Of a stretch of DNA of 64,000 nt, positions 24,470 through 33,740 are shown piece by piece. Within the stretch, counting starts at the first letter, position 1; every line of letters starts with the position of its first letter. Source of the stretch: Actinomycetes bacterium. Lineage in GTDB: Bacteria; Actinomycetota; Thermoleophilia; BMS3ABIN01. The translations under genes were made by a program, and so were the position numbers. The stretch lies in contig JAJYOG010000002.1 in NCBI GenBank assembly GCA_021785935.1, positions 124,001-188,000 on the forward strand, read 5' to 3'. The notes under the pieces were generated by a model. The model did not search any database and was not told the origin of the DNA. It saw nothing but the letters and a program-made list of their open reading frames with translations.

Positions 24470-25015
24470 TCACTCCGTAAAGTCGGCCTGCACCGAAACC
24501 TTGCTCACTACTGGTGCTGGGTCGCTGGAATCCACCGTCACCTCAAATAGATGGGGGCCACCCATTCCCTTGCCCATTTGCATGGATACGGTCATGGTCG
24601 TGCTCTCACCGGGCGCTATGGTCGTGGAACCCACGACCGCCTGTGCGTCTCAGCAGCCCTCTAGCCGTTTGACCGAGAGTTGACCCAGTTCAAGCGGCCC
24701 ATCGCCAACATTCTTGATGGAAAAGGCATACTGAACTTTCTGCCCGACCGGAATGTTACCGAAATCATGGCTGGTCTCGTCAATCTGCATCCGGCCTCCC
24801 GTGTCCACAGCCACATTGACCGCGCCAGGCGCCGTTGGCCCCGGTACAGTGATCGTTGGCGTCGTCAGGCTGGGAACAGTAGGCGACTCAGCTGATCGAT
24901 CCCCGCAACCCCCCACAACAAGTATGGAAACAAGAGCCGCGGTTGATGCGCCGGCAACAATCGCTCTCCGGACATCCCTTCCAAAACTGCCAAGCAGGCG
25001 ATGAAAATTATCCAC
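24470..25015 (-). CDS. Probable selenoprotein: DUF1573-like lipoprotein with in-frame TGA (Sec122)
   Basis: 181 residues if TGA at 24650-24652 is read as selenocysteine; otherwise it stops after 121. The start is GTG at 25013-25015, with AAGGAG 7 bases upstream. A lipoprotein signal (SILVVGGC, lipid on Cys37) is followed by a Pro/Thr linker (60-75) and an Ig-like DUF1573 domain: SHDFGNIPVGQKVQYAF, IKNVGDGPLELGQL, then RLEGC-U-DAQAVVGST, TTIAPGESTTMTV and GMGGPHLFEVTVDSSDP. As I recall this family, members carry EGCC at this point, so TGA replaces the second Cys. Family sequence continues in frame for 59 codons to a true TGA at 24470. A SECIS-like hairpin lies at the correct distance. The Cys-Sec pair suggests an extracytoplasmic redox or metal role. 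No sel genes are in the window. Confidence 0.8.
24620..24652 (-). promoter_or_regulatory. Candidate bacterial SECIS element
   Basis: Directly after the in-frame TGA (24650-24652) the message has an 11-base spacer, then GGTCGTGG-GTT-CCACGACC, a perfect 8-base stem with a small apical loop. A GGT sits at bases 19-21 after the TGA, at the stem-loop boundary. From memory, the GGU in the E. coli fdhF SECIS lies at the same distance from its UGA. The stem lies wholly in coding sequence. Confidence 0.7.
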
Positions 25016-25200
25016 GATTTTCTCCTTATTAATCCAAGGCCGCACGGCCAAGCAGCCATGCGGACGAATCATTAGACGGCCATGCCGCCGCGCGGGTATT
25101 ATCTTTATCCATTGTACCCATTATGGCGGCGCTCTGTCCGATGCCGCAAAGGTGAACTTACAGCCTTTTTAGCCTATAATTCATTAATACCGTATGCTTT

Positions 25201-25219
25201 GGGGGCAACCGGTGCCCCC
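25201..25219 (+). other. Leader hairpin before the PAS/GAF gene
   Basis: GGGGGCA-ACCGG-TGCCCCC forms a perfect 7-base stem followed by GCTTTTG, 38 bases before the ATG at 25257. It may be a weak terminator or leader structure. Confidence 0.5.
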
Positions 25220-25256
25220 GCTTTTGTCCCTACAGGAACGTGCTAAGGAATGTGTG

Positions 25257-27587
25257 ATGCCGCAAATTCCTCGCTTGCCGAAGAAGTTTCCGTACCGTCA
25301 CCTGGTCTCTCTTTTCACAGTCGGCGTGCTGATCGGGGCCGTCAGCATACTCGATGCTTTTTTCATGGATGATTTTCCCTGGATCGACGTGCTTTGGGTC
25401 ATCCCCATCATAACCGCCGGCTTCCTGCTGAGCCCTCTGGAGGTCATAGGCACGGGAATGATCACGGTGGTGCTTTGCCTCGCGGCCCAGGTGGAATCGG
25501 AAGCCAGCCTGAGCATCTGGACTTCCAGCGCGGTCGGTGTCTTCAGCGTGATTGTCGCCCTAAAAGCGCGGATCATCAAAGGATATTACCACCGCGTAAA
25601 TATAGTGCGTGACGCGCTCGAGAATTCACCTCTGGCCTATGCGGAGTTCAGCTTCCCGGGATACAAGCTGGTCAACAGCAATCAGACTTTCGACACCATG
25701 ATTTATGGCAGCGGCAAACGCGGTTCATTGCTGCGGGAATTGCTGCCGGAAGAAAGCGCGGGGCGACTCTCAGAGAAGATGGACCAGTCTGTCAATTTGC
25801 GGCAGCGGGTTGACTGTGATGAGTTTCAGTTGACGTCGGCCGAAGGACACAGCAACTTCTGGTGAATTAATCTGATTCCCGTCTCTTTCGAGGGACGGAG
25901 AACGCCGCGGTCAGTGGCGCTTTTTGCCTTTGAAGTTACGGACGCGGTCAACCGGACCCGGACCCGCGATGCGGCTCTGCGGATAAGCGCCGCGGTCATG
26001 TCCATCCTCAGCCTCGAAGAGACGATTCGCGTGGTGCTCGATAACCTTGCCTTTATCGCCGGTACCAACGCCGGCGCACTGTTATTGCTGGAAGATGACC
26101 AGTGGGTAGGCATGGCCGGTTTTGGAGAGTACACCGATGACGTGGTTACCCAGCAGCGTTATCCATACGAAGACATGCCCATCGGTGTGGCCGCCGTCGA
26201 GAGCAAACAGGCCATTGCCGCCGAGGAGCCCCGGGAAGACCCCCGCTTTATTCGCGAAAGGCTCGACTACTTCAACATCAAATCATCCCTGATTGTGCCC
26301 ATGGTGTCCGCTAACCGTTCCATCGGCGTCGTTGTTCTGAGCCAGACTGACAGGAAACGCTCGTTCTCGGACGAGCAGATCAAGTTTGCCACGGTTATCG
26401 GCTCGCACGCCGCGCTGGCAATCGAAAACGCCACCATCTACGAAAATGAGCACTATATCCGTAAATCGCTCGAAGCAATCGAAGCGATTTCCGAAGCCGG
26501 CCTCGTTTCTCTGGATCTCGAAGAGGTCCTGATCGAGCTGGTGACCAGGACTCAGGACGTCATGCAGATGGACGCCGCCATGATTCTTCTGGCTGACGAA
26601 ACAGGCGAGAATCTGGTGGCGCGCGCCGCGGCTGGAAACCTGTCTGTCCCCTTGAACGAAATCAGAACAAAAATCGGTGACGGTCTGGCGGGACGTGCTT
26701 ACAAGGAAGGCGTCCCGATGAAGATCGACAACGTGCAAAACCATCCGGAAGCGAAAGACCTTTGCCCCTTCGCCGAAAACTCCGGCGTGCGGTCGGTGCT
26801 GGTGGTGCCGTTGCGCCTCGGCGGCAAGGTTGCCGGGGTGCTCCAGATCGGCAGCCACCGCGAGAAAGCTTTTTCAGCCCGTGAATGGGGGCTGATCCAG
26901 GTGCTGGCCGACCGGGCGGCAATGGCCGTGCAGAATTCGCTGCTGCATGAGACTACCAAAAAGGAACTGGCTCGTGTCGCCCTCCTCCGGGATGTTGCGG
27001 CTGCCTGCGCCAGCTCGCAGGATCTGAGAAAGATTGCCGCCCGGGCCCTGCGGGCGGTCTATGAAGAGATGAACTGTTTCCGCGCCAGCGTCTATTACCT
27101 GGATCGCCAGCGTGAGGGATTGGTAAATCTTGCTTTTACGGGGCACGCACCCGAGGTCATGAACGAGTTTCTGTTTTCCCCTCTGACGAGAGGGACCCTG
27201 CTGACCCGCGCCGTGGTCGAAAAGCGCATGATCACGCACGAGGAAGTGGACCTTTCAAATGCGAGCGAAGCTGAAGCCTATATCCTTAAAGCTCTGAACG
27301 TTGGCGACAACCGGCGCTGTACGGTGCCAATCATCTACAAGGATGAAGTTGTCGGCGGTATGGCGCTGTTCTGGCCGGACAAGCGGCCGTTCACGCCGGC
27401 TTTGATCGAGACGATCCTGAGTATCGCCAACCAGCTGGCCGTGGCTATCCATAGCTGTGAGCCCCCCGGATTAATGGAGCCAGGTCAGCTATCGGCAAAA
27501 GGCGACCCCGGTGAGTTGGCGGTGGAACAGGGGCTTGAAGCTGCCGCGCCACTCGAGCCGCCGGCAAATTCGCCGCTGCGGGATTAG
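25257..27587 (+). pseudogene. Membrane PAS / multi-GAF sensor protein interrupted by in-frame TGA
   Basis: One reading frame of 776 codons broken only by TGA at 25863-25865. Part 1 (202 residues) has four membrane helices (HLVSLFTVGVLIGAVSIL, WVIPIITAGFLLS, GTGMITVVLCLA, VGVFSVIVALKA) and the first half of a PAS domain (VRDALENSPLAYAEF). After the TGA the PAS domain finishes (INLIPVSFEG, FEVTDAVNRT) and three GAF domains follow (about 250-390, 400-560 and 570-720). No output domain is present. The TGA falls in the conserved W-x-x-x-x-P-V strand of the PAS core, where Trp or Arg (TGG, CGA) would fit. A nonsense mutation, sequence error or readthrough are possible. Alternatively two proteins are made, the second from GTG 25914, which has no good ribosome site. 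Confidence 0.7.
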
Positions 27588-27619
27588 GAAAGCGCCGCGT
27601 AAGATATCGTCCGCGTGAA

Positions 27620-28375
27620 TCAGGGCAGAGCCGCGGCTACCAGGCCGATGAGAGCCGCCATCCTTCCCAGTTCTACTGAAGCTCCCATGATGTCGCCGCC
27701 GGCACCTCCAAACCAGTGTTTTCCCGCCAGGGTCAGAGCAATGCCAGCCGCGATCCCGGCGCCGCCCGCGGCCATTACACCAGTTAGCGGCTGAACCAGA
27801 AAGAGCAGCGCCAGGCCTGCCAGCGACATTATGATCGCCGCCACACACCTCGCCCCCTTCATCGTCAAAATAAAGGTATAGCCGCTGCCATCGTGTGACG
27901 GCTTGCCCGCGGCGATGACCACCAGCATGCTCAGGCGCGCGGCAATTTCGACAGCCATGAGGCTCCAGACAAGCTGCCAGCCGGTGCGCAACGAAAGCAA
28001 CTGCAACAACGCAGCCCATGAGATCAGATAGGTTATCAGCAATGCGCCGGCGGCGCCGACGCCCATGGTCCTGTCCTTGAGAACTTCTATCCGGCGGGCA
28101 GCATCGCCGTGCGCCATGAGGGCGTCGCCGAGATCGGCTAGCCCATCCGCGTGGTGAAAGCCCGTGAGCAGTAGCGCCGCGGCCATGACCATGGCAGCTG
28201 CCAGCGGTTGCCCGAAAATCCGGGCCGATCCCCAGCCGATGAGGCCCTCAGCGCCGCCAAGTACCGCCCCGGCCAGGGGGATGAAATAACCGGCCCGGGC
28301 TACATCTTCAACAGTGCCTGCGCTGGATAGAGGCAGGATCGTGAAAAAACCAAAGACACGTTGGAGGCCCTTCAA
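27620..28375 (-). CDS. cobS: Adenosylcobinamide-GDP ribazoletransferase (cobalamin synthase)
   Basis: Joins adenosylcobinamide-GDP to alpha-ribazole in the last part of cobalamin assembly, at the membrane. 251 residues with six or seven membrane helices. The family motif FHHADGLADLGDALMAHGDA, followed by RRIEVLKDRTMGVGA, holds the catalytic Asp-rich metal sites. The N-terminus RVFGFFTILPL is typical. Last gene of the cbiM operon, overlapping cbiJ by 4 bases. CobT, which makes the alpha-ribazole phosphate, is not in the window. Confidence 0.94.
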   Translation of the reverse strand: MKGLQRVFGFFTILPLSSAGTVEDVARAGYFIPLAGAVLGGAEGLIGWGSARIFGQPLAAAMVMAAALLLTGFHHADGLADLGDALMAHGDAARRIEVLKDRTMGVGAAGALLITYLISWAALLQLLSLRTGWQLVWSLMAVEIAARLSMLVVIAAGKPSHDGSGYTFILTMKGARCVAAIIMSLAGLALLFLVQPLTGVMAAGGAGIAAGIALTLAGKHWFGGAGGDIMGASVELGRMAALIGLVAAALP

Positions 28376-29178
28376 GAAGCAATTACCTCCCGCAGACGCG
28401 CCGACAATGCTTCGAGATCGTGTATTGCCCCTGTTTCAATAGGCATGGCGATGAGGATTACCTCTGCATTTTCGGCCGCGGCGGCTTGAAGCTTTTCCAT
28501 CAGGCCGCCCTCGCGGCCGGAATCCTTGGTCACCAGCACCTCAGCTTCACACTTTCTCAGACAGGCACGATTGAAACCTTCGCTGAAAGGCGGCCAGGCG
28601 GCAATGATGCTCTGCGGCTTAATCCCCAGCCGTGCGCAATCCTTGAAAGACTCTTCCACGGGGAGGATGCGGGCCGTGAAATCAGTCTGTGCCTCTGTGA
28701 AAAATTCGAGGTTCCTGGTGCCGATGGTCAGTAGCGCCCGTTTTTTGCGGCCGGCCAGAAGGCCGGCCGCATCCTCGAAAGATTGCACGGTGGTCATGCC
28801 AGAGCCGGCGGTACCGGTAGTGCCGGCCTCGGCGCTACCCGCGGCATCGCCGCCTACAGCGAAAGGAAGCCGCATGAAACGCAGGTAGGGCAGACCCAGC
28901 CTGTTGGCGGCTTCGGAGGCCTCACGGCTGGCCTCAATAGCAAAAGGATGCGAACAGTCAATAATCGCCGCTGCTTTTTGCGCGCGTGCGCTTTCGGCCA
29001 TGCCCTCCGCGTTTTTAAAGCCGAAGTCGGTTTCCAGACCGATGGCGGATGCGACCCTTTCCCCCAAGGGTGTGGCCACACTTACAATAACCCGGTATCC
29101 GTCTTCCTGAAGACGGCCCGCGGCCAGGTTGGCTTCAGTGGTGCCGCCAATCATGTAAATGGTGCGGGCGCTTATCAT
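28372..29178 (-). CDS. cbiJ: Cobalt-precorrin-6A reductase
   Basis: NAD(P)H-dependent reduction of the corrin macrocycle. 268 residues, one CbiJ/CobK domain: YMIGGTTEANLAAGRL at the N-terminus, AAIIDCSHPFAIEASREASE, LPYLRFMRLPF, LLTIGTRNLEFFTEA, ARILPVEESFKDCARLG and VTKDSGREGGLMEKLQAA. 4-base overlaps with cbiG/cobJ upstream and cobS downstream show translational coupling. Confidence 0.94.
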   Translation of the reverse strand: MISARTIYMIGGTTEANLAAGRLQEDGYRVIVSVATPLGERVASAIGLETDFGFKNAEGMAESARAQKAAAIIDCSHPFAIEASREASEAANRLGLPYLRFMRLPFAVGGDAAGSAEAGTTGTAGSGMTTVQSFEDAAGLLAGRKKRALLTIGTRNLEFFTEAQTDFTARILPVEESFKDCARLGIKPQSIIAAWPPFSEGFNRACLRKCEAEVLVTKDSGREGGLMEKLQAAAAENAEVILIAMPIETGAIHDLEALSARLREVIAS

Positions 29179-30962
29179 TTGCGTTTTTTTTCGTAGCCGC
29201 GGCGGGTGATCATCCTGCCATTGATGATCTCCGTTTGAGAATTGCCAATGATGACGATCGTCCTCATGTCGATGTCCTGCTGCCGCAGTTCCGCCAGCGA
29301 AATTATTCCCGCCGCTTCAGCCGGGCTACCCGCCTCCCGCACCCAGCCGACCGGTGTGTCCGGTGACCGTTCAATAGTCATGATCAAGCATACTTCCTCG
29401 AATAGCGGCCGCCTCTTTTTGCTGATCGGATTGTAGAGGCAGACAACCATGTCAGAGGCTGCCGCCAGGCGTGCGCGCCGCAGAACTTCCTCTCGTGGAG
29501 TCAGCAGATCGCTCAGGCTGAGCGTGATATAGTCATTCATCAGGGGGGCGCCCAGACGAGCGGCGGCAATCTGTGCCGACGTCACCCCGGGGACGATCCT
29601 TACCGTCGTATCGCCAGCCGCTTCCAGCAGCGGCCCGGCCATCCCATAAACTCCGGCATCGCCGCTCGAAACAAGGGCTACCGTGCGCCCGGCTTTTGCC
29701 AACTCAATTGCTTCACGGCAGCGGTCGAGTTCGGCGCCCATCGATCCGGAGATAAATTCCTTTTCGGGGAAGATTGCCCGCACCTGCTCGATGTAGGTCC
29801 GGTATCCCATGACAACATCGGCTTCACGCAGTGCTTCCCTGGCGGCGGAGGTAAGAAGCGCCGCCGTGCCGGCGCCGGTGCCAACGGCCAGAACCTGGCC
29901 CCCGCCGCGATCCTCGCGCCCGCCATTGAAATCGTGCGCCCGCAGCGCCAGCGATATGGTAACCGCGCCTTCAACCTCTTTCCCACAGATCAACTCGGCG
30001 CCTTCCCCTGCCGCCAGTATCGCCGCTGGCTCACAGACCGCCGCAGTCCCGACTTTTTCCTCGACAAAATCGCTGCCCGGCCTTCCCAGCGCGGCCAGCT
30101 CACCGGCTCCATAAAAAATTGTCTTTGCACCGAGAATCGCAGCGGCTTCGGCCAGTCCGGGCTCGTCGCGCTTCACATCGATCGACGCGATCGTGCCCAC
30201 GGAGCGGGGATCCACGCTGTGCCGGAAACAGGCCGCATTAATGGCCGCGATTATTTCTATGGACGGGGCTCCCCGCCAGCAGCCGATTCCGGCTACGGTC
30301 GATTGGGGGATCAACCGTGCGGTGGGCAAATCATGGGTAATATCAATTATATTGTGAGTTATCAAAACGCGCGCGGCAAAACCGGCGGCGTCGCCTTCGC
30401 TCGGCACCCAACCGTAGCCGTCGACGCCGGGATCTTCACGGCTTTCGATGCAGACCGGTCTGCCGTCAACCAGCAGGGCCGTTACATCCGTAAGGGCGGT
30501 ATTGTCATCAATGGTCAGGCCCAGTTTCTGCGCCAGTTCATCGGGAGCAGTCAGCCCCTGAACATCGCTCGAGGTCGTGATTACAGCCGTACCTCCCAGA
30601 AAGTCAGCGATCTCGCGCGCGAAACGGTTGGCGCCGGCGGCGTGGCCGCCGAGCAGCGGCACCGCATGCCTGCCATCCTCATCGAGAACGATTACAGCGG
30701 GATCGTCCCTTTTCGATTGAAGATACGGCGCCAATAGGCGGAAGGGGATACCAGCTGCCATAATGCAGACCAGCGTGTCGCCGGCGCGAAAACGCTCCGG
30801 CAAAGACTCAGCAATGCTATCAAAAGGATCGCAGCGCTTGCATCCCAGGCTATGACAACGCGGCAGATGTGCAATGCCGCCAAAGCGGTCACGCAGCTTC
30901 AGGGCCATGAGCGCTCCGCCCGCTGTCAGGGAAAAGAAGCTGATTTTTCGCTCGCCCGTCAT
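29175..30962 (-). CDS. cbiG-cobJ: Fused cobalt-precorrin-5A hydrolase / precorrin-3B C17-methyltransferase
   Basis: 595 residues carrying two enzymes. Residues 1 to about 345 are CbiG (opens the delta-lactone and releases acetaldehyde): FFSLTAGGALMALKLRD, VCIMAAGIPFRLLAP, VPLLGGHAAGANRFAREIAD, then GIGCWRGAPSIEIIAAI and SIDVKRDEPGLAEAA. From about 355 to the end is CbiH/CobJ, a SAM-dependent ring-contraction methyltransferase: LAVGTGAGTAALLT, DVVMGYRTYIEQV, VALVSSGDAGVYGMA, PGVTSAQIAAARLGAPL and VCLYNPISKKR. Start ATG 30960-30962, right after the cbiF stop. Fusion of these two steps is known in other bacteria. Confidence 0.93.
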   Translation of the reverse strand: MTGERKISFFSLTAGGALMALKLRDRFGGIAHLPRCHSLGCKRCDPFDSIAESLPERFRAGDTLVCIMAAGIPFRLLAPYLQSKRDDPAVIVLDEDGRHAVPLLGGHAAGANRFAREIADFLGGTAVITTSSDVQGLTAPDELAQKLGLTIDDNTALTDVTALLVDGRPVCIESREDPGVDGYGWVPSEGDAAGFAARVLITHNIIDITHDLPTARLIPQSTVAGIGCWRGAPSIEIIAAINAACFRHSVDPRSVGTIASIDVKRDEPGLAEAAAILGAKTIFYGAGELAALGRPGSDFVEEKVGTAAVCEPAAILAAGEGAELICGKEVEGAVTISLALRAHDFNGGREDRGGGQVLAVGTGAGTAALLTSAAREALREADVVMGYRTYIEQVRAIFPEKEFISGSMGAELDRCREAIELAKAGRTVALVSSGDAGVYGMAGPLLEAAGDTTVRIVPGVTSAQIAAARLGAPLMNDYITLSLSDLLTPREEVLRRARLAAASDMVVCLYNPISKKRRPLFEEVCLIMTIERSPDTPVGWVREAGSPAEAAGIISLAELRQQDIDMRTIVIIGNSQTEIINGRMITRRGYEKKRK

Positions 30963-30963
30963 T

Positions 30964-31716
30964 TTATTTCCGGTATCCGTGGGAAAACCCGTCATCGTAG
31001 AGGAGCGATTCATCGCCAGCCTGGGTGAGTGAATCACCCACGAGAATAATCGCGGTGCGATCGATCCCGGCGGCGGCAATCTCTTCTGACAGCCTCGCCA
31101 CGGTCGTCCTCAATATTTTTTGTGCCGGGCGGCTCGCGTCCCGCACGATGGCAACCGCAGTCTCGGGCTTGTATCCCGTCAAAAGTTTTTTCTGAACCTC
31201 GGCGGCGAGACCGACGCTAAGAAAGATCGCCATGGTGGCACCATGAGCCGCAAGCAAACTGATATCCTCGGTCCCTGGCACCGGAGTCCTGCCAGCGGCG
31301 CGCGTAATAATGACTGTCTGGGAGACTCCCGGCACCGTCAATTCGCTGGCAAGCGCCGCAGCTGCCGCCGACAGCGATGTAACCCCGGGAACCACTTCAA
31401 AGCCGATACCCTCTTCACGCAGACGGGCAATTTGCTCCTTGATGGCGCCATAGAGCGATGGGTCGCCGCTGTGCAGCCGCACCACGCGCTTGCCGGCCCT
31501 GGCGCCCGCGGCCATCAACTTGACAATGTCATCGAGGCATAGCGGTGCACTGTCAATCAGCTCGGCCTGGGGTGAAAAATCCAGAAGCGCCGGGCTTACC
31601 AGCGAACCGGCATGAATGACGATATCTGCCTGCTGGAGCAGACGCATGCCCTTGAGAGTGAGAAGCTCGGGATCGCCCGGCCCGGCTCCGAGAAATACAA
31701 CCTTGCTGTTCGTCAT
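30964..31716 (-). CDS. cbiF: Cobalt-precorrin-4 C11-methyltransferase
   Basis: SAM-dependent methylation at C11. 250 residues, tetrapyrrole methylase fold: VFLGAGPGDPELLTLKGMRL, ADIVIHAGSLVSPALL, VRLHSGDPSLYGAIKEQ, EVVPGVTSLSAAAAALASEL and TPVPGTEDI. The VHSGD-type motif (LHSGDPS) is specific to CbiF/CobM. Overlaps cbiL by 4 bases. Confidence 0.95.
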   Translation of the reverse strand: MTNSKVVFLGAGPGDPELLTLKGMRLLQQADIVIHAGSLVSPALLDFSPQAELIDSAPLCLDDIVKLMAAGARAGKRVVRLHSGDPSLYGAIKEQIARLREEGIGFEVVPGVTSLSAAAAALASELTVPGVSQTVIITRAAGRTPVPGTEDISLLAAHGATMAIFLSVGLAAEVQKKLLTGYKPETAVAIVRDASRPAQKILRTTVARLSEEIAAAGIDRTAIILVGDSLTQAGDESLLYDDGFSHGYRK

Positions 31717-32417
31717 CTGCTTTCCTCCGGTGGCTTGATCCAGATTACAGCGAAATACGGCAGTTCTGCCGCTGTCTCACGATCGAGCCTTTCAATCAGG
31801 CGCTGTTTGGGACCGCCGAGTTCAATGGCGGCGCTGGCGCGGGCCCAGGCGCCTTCTTTATCAAGCAGGTCGAACGATGCCGCTGTCAGCGAGCGCGGTT
31901 TGATGATGAACACCGAAGCTCCCATAGTGAGCGCGTCGCGCAGCGCGGCATACGCATGCCCTGTGACGATTACAGTCGGCGTATCGCCCGCTGCCAGGGG
32001 CAGACCAAGCGAAGCAGCTGTGGCGCTCGCCGCCGTGACGCCGCTAACTACCTCAATCTGGCCGGGGAACCTTTCCGCCAGGTAACCAAAAGTGCTGTAA
32101 AACAGCGGATCTCCCAGGGAAAGATAGGCCACATCCTTCCCTGTGGCAGCTGCCTTGATGAGGGCCGCGGCTGCATCCGCATGCGCCTGCTCAAGCCTGG
32201 CATGATCGCGCGTCATCGGCATGAGAAGGGGCAGGCGCTCGGCGCCTTCCCCTATATGCCGGGATACCGTTTCGTAAGCGCGGCTTTCAGCCCCTTGCTT
32301 ATGGACAGGGTAGGCGACCGTTGGTGCGCCCTGGATGACCTCGATCGCCCTCAGTGTAACTAGCCCCGGATCGCCCGGGCCAACCCCCACTCCATATAAA
32401 GTTCCCAGTTCGCTCAT
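31713..32417 (-). CDS. cbiL: Cobalt-precorrin-2 C20-methyltransferase
   Basis: Commits precorrin-2 to cobalamin by C20 methylation with SAM. 234 residues: LYGVGVGPGDPGLVTLRAIE, AYLSLGDPLFYSTFGYLAER, VVSGVTAASATAASLGLPL and TPTVIVTG. The YSTF segment after GDP is typical of CbiL/CobI. 30 bases separate it from cbiET. Confidence 0.95.
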   Translation of the reverse strand: MSELGTLYGVGVGPGDPGLVTLRAIEVIQGAPTVAYPVHKQGAESRAYETVSRHIGEGAERLPLLMPMTRDHARLEQAHADAAAALIKAAATGKDVAYLSLGDPLFYSTFGYLAERFPGQIEVVSGVTAASATAASLGLPLAAGDTPTVIVTGHAYAALRDALTMGASVFIIKPRSLTAASFDLLDKEGAWARASAAIELGGPKQRLIERLDRETAAELPYFAVIWIKPPEESR

Positions 32418-32447
32418 GCTGCCTTTCTTCTCAAAGTGACCGTTCGC

Positions 32448-33740
32448 TCATGCCTGGCTCTCTTCAGTCTCGGCCGGTAAAGGCTTGTCCCCGGTAAAAA
32501 TGATCACGGGATTATGATCCATCCATTGCCGGTTTTGACCGCGGGAAATTGCTACCCTGGTGGCGCCGCGATTCAGGAGGCCTGATTCGGCAAATAGTTT
32601 ATGCGCCTTCTTCTTGGTCTCTTCCAGAAGGGCGGTTACCAGTATTCTGCCACCCGGGGCAAGCGCTTCGGCCGCTCCCTGAAAGATCTCTTCCAGACGG
32701 CCGTCATTACCGCCGATTATGACCAGATCCGGTTGCGGCAATTCGGGGAAGCACTTAGGAGTTTCATCGCGGACCGTCTCGACTACCGCGCCGAAGCGCA
32801 GGGCGTTCCGATCCACCAGGTCGCAGGCTTCGGGATTTTTATCTATGGCATAAACCCGGGCTCGCGGCTCGATCAATGCGCACTCGATGCCATAAGAGCC
32901 GGTGCCGGCCCCGGCATCCCAGATCACACGCCTGCCTCCCGGCCGCGCCTTGGAGATGACTACGGTCCGCACCTCACTTTTGGAAAGTGGAACGCCTTCC
33001 AGTCGAAGCCAAAGTTCGTCGGGAATGCCCGGCGCCGCGGCTTCGGCGGCAGCGTCGGCATCCGTGATTGCAGCATGAGCAGCTGCTTTTCCCCTGCTTG
33101 CATCGATACTCCGCATGGCGGGAAACACCAGCAGCAGCGAATTTCCCGGGAATTCAAGATTGGCGGCGTCCGCAAGCCTACCCTCCCAGATCGTTTCATC
33201 CGGTAGCCCAAGATTGCCACCGACTGCCACCGGTCGCTTGGAAAGCGCCTTCGGCAGGTTGTCCGCGATCGCCTGCGGCGAGTTTTTATCGTCACAGAAA
33301 TACACAGTCGGCCGGGATGGATCCGGCAACGGCGCCAGCTCCTTTTGACGGCCGTGCAGGCTTACAAGCCGCCAGTCATGCCATGGCGTGAGCAGGCGGG
33401 CTGAGAGCAACTGCACCGCAGCGATTCCCGGTACGACCTGGATCCGATCCTCAAAATCATCCTTGAGGGATTGCATGATGCTGAAACAGCCGGGATCGCC
33501 GCTCGCAAGCACACAGACATCCTCGCGCTCGATGGGGCCGGCGATAAAACGGCGCACCGCATCGAGCTCGGACCCTACCGTAAAAGTCTCCGCCTCTTCG
33601 GGCGCAAGCCTCAGCAGGCGCTCTCCGCCCACGAAAACACGGCAGGCGCCGATCGTGAGGCGCGCCGCCTCGGTTAAAAGCGCCTCCGGCCCAGGACCGA
33701 CGCCGATGATAAATATCGTTTTTTTGTTAGCCTTACTCAT
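32448..33740 (-). CDS. cbiET: Fused cobalt-precorrin-7 C5- / C15-methyltransferase (decarboxylating)
   Basis: 430 residues, the fused form known as CobL in the aerobic pathway. Residues 1 to about 205 are CbiE (IIGVGPGPEALLTEAARLTI, VCVLASGDPGCFSI, VVPGIAAVQLLSARL). About 235-430 is CbiT, a class I SAM methyltransferase and C12 decarboxylase (GVPLSKSEVRTVVISK, VIWDAGAGTGSYGIECALI, DLVIIGGNDGRLEEI). The linker is Ala-rich. Overlaps cbiD by 4 bases. Confidence 0.95.
   Translation of the reverse strand: MSKANKKTIFIIGVGPGPEALLTEAARLTIGACRVFVGGERLLRLAPEEAETFTVGSELDAVRRFIAGPIEREDVCVLASGDPGCFSIMQSLKDDFEDRIQVVPGIAAVQLLSARLLTPWHDWRLVSLHGRQKELAPLPDPSRPTVYFCDDKNSPQAIADNLPKALSKRPVAVGGNLGLPDETIWEGRLADAANLEFPGNSLLLVFPAMRSIDASRGKAAAHAAITDADAAAEAAAPGIPDELWLRLEGVPLSKSEVRTVVISKARPGGRRVIWDAGAGTGSYGIECALIEPRARVYAIDKNPEACDLVDRNALRFGAVVETVRDETPKCFPELPQPDLVIIGGNDGRLEEIFQGAAEALAPGGRILVTALLEETKKKAHKLFAESGLLNRGATRVAISRGQNRQWMDHNPVIIFTGDKPLPAETEESQA

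Noticed and set aside
25863-25865. Second selenocysteine site in the PAS/GAF gene
   Set aside because: The position in the PAS fold is not a Cys site, and the nearby hairpin loop (TTCG) lacks a G at its first two positions; mutation or readthrough is more likely.
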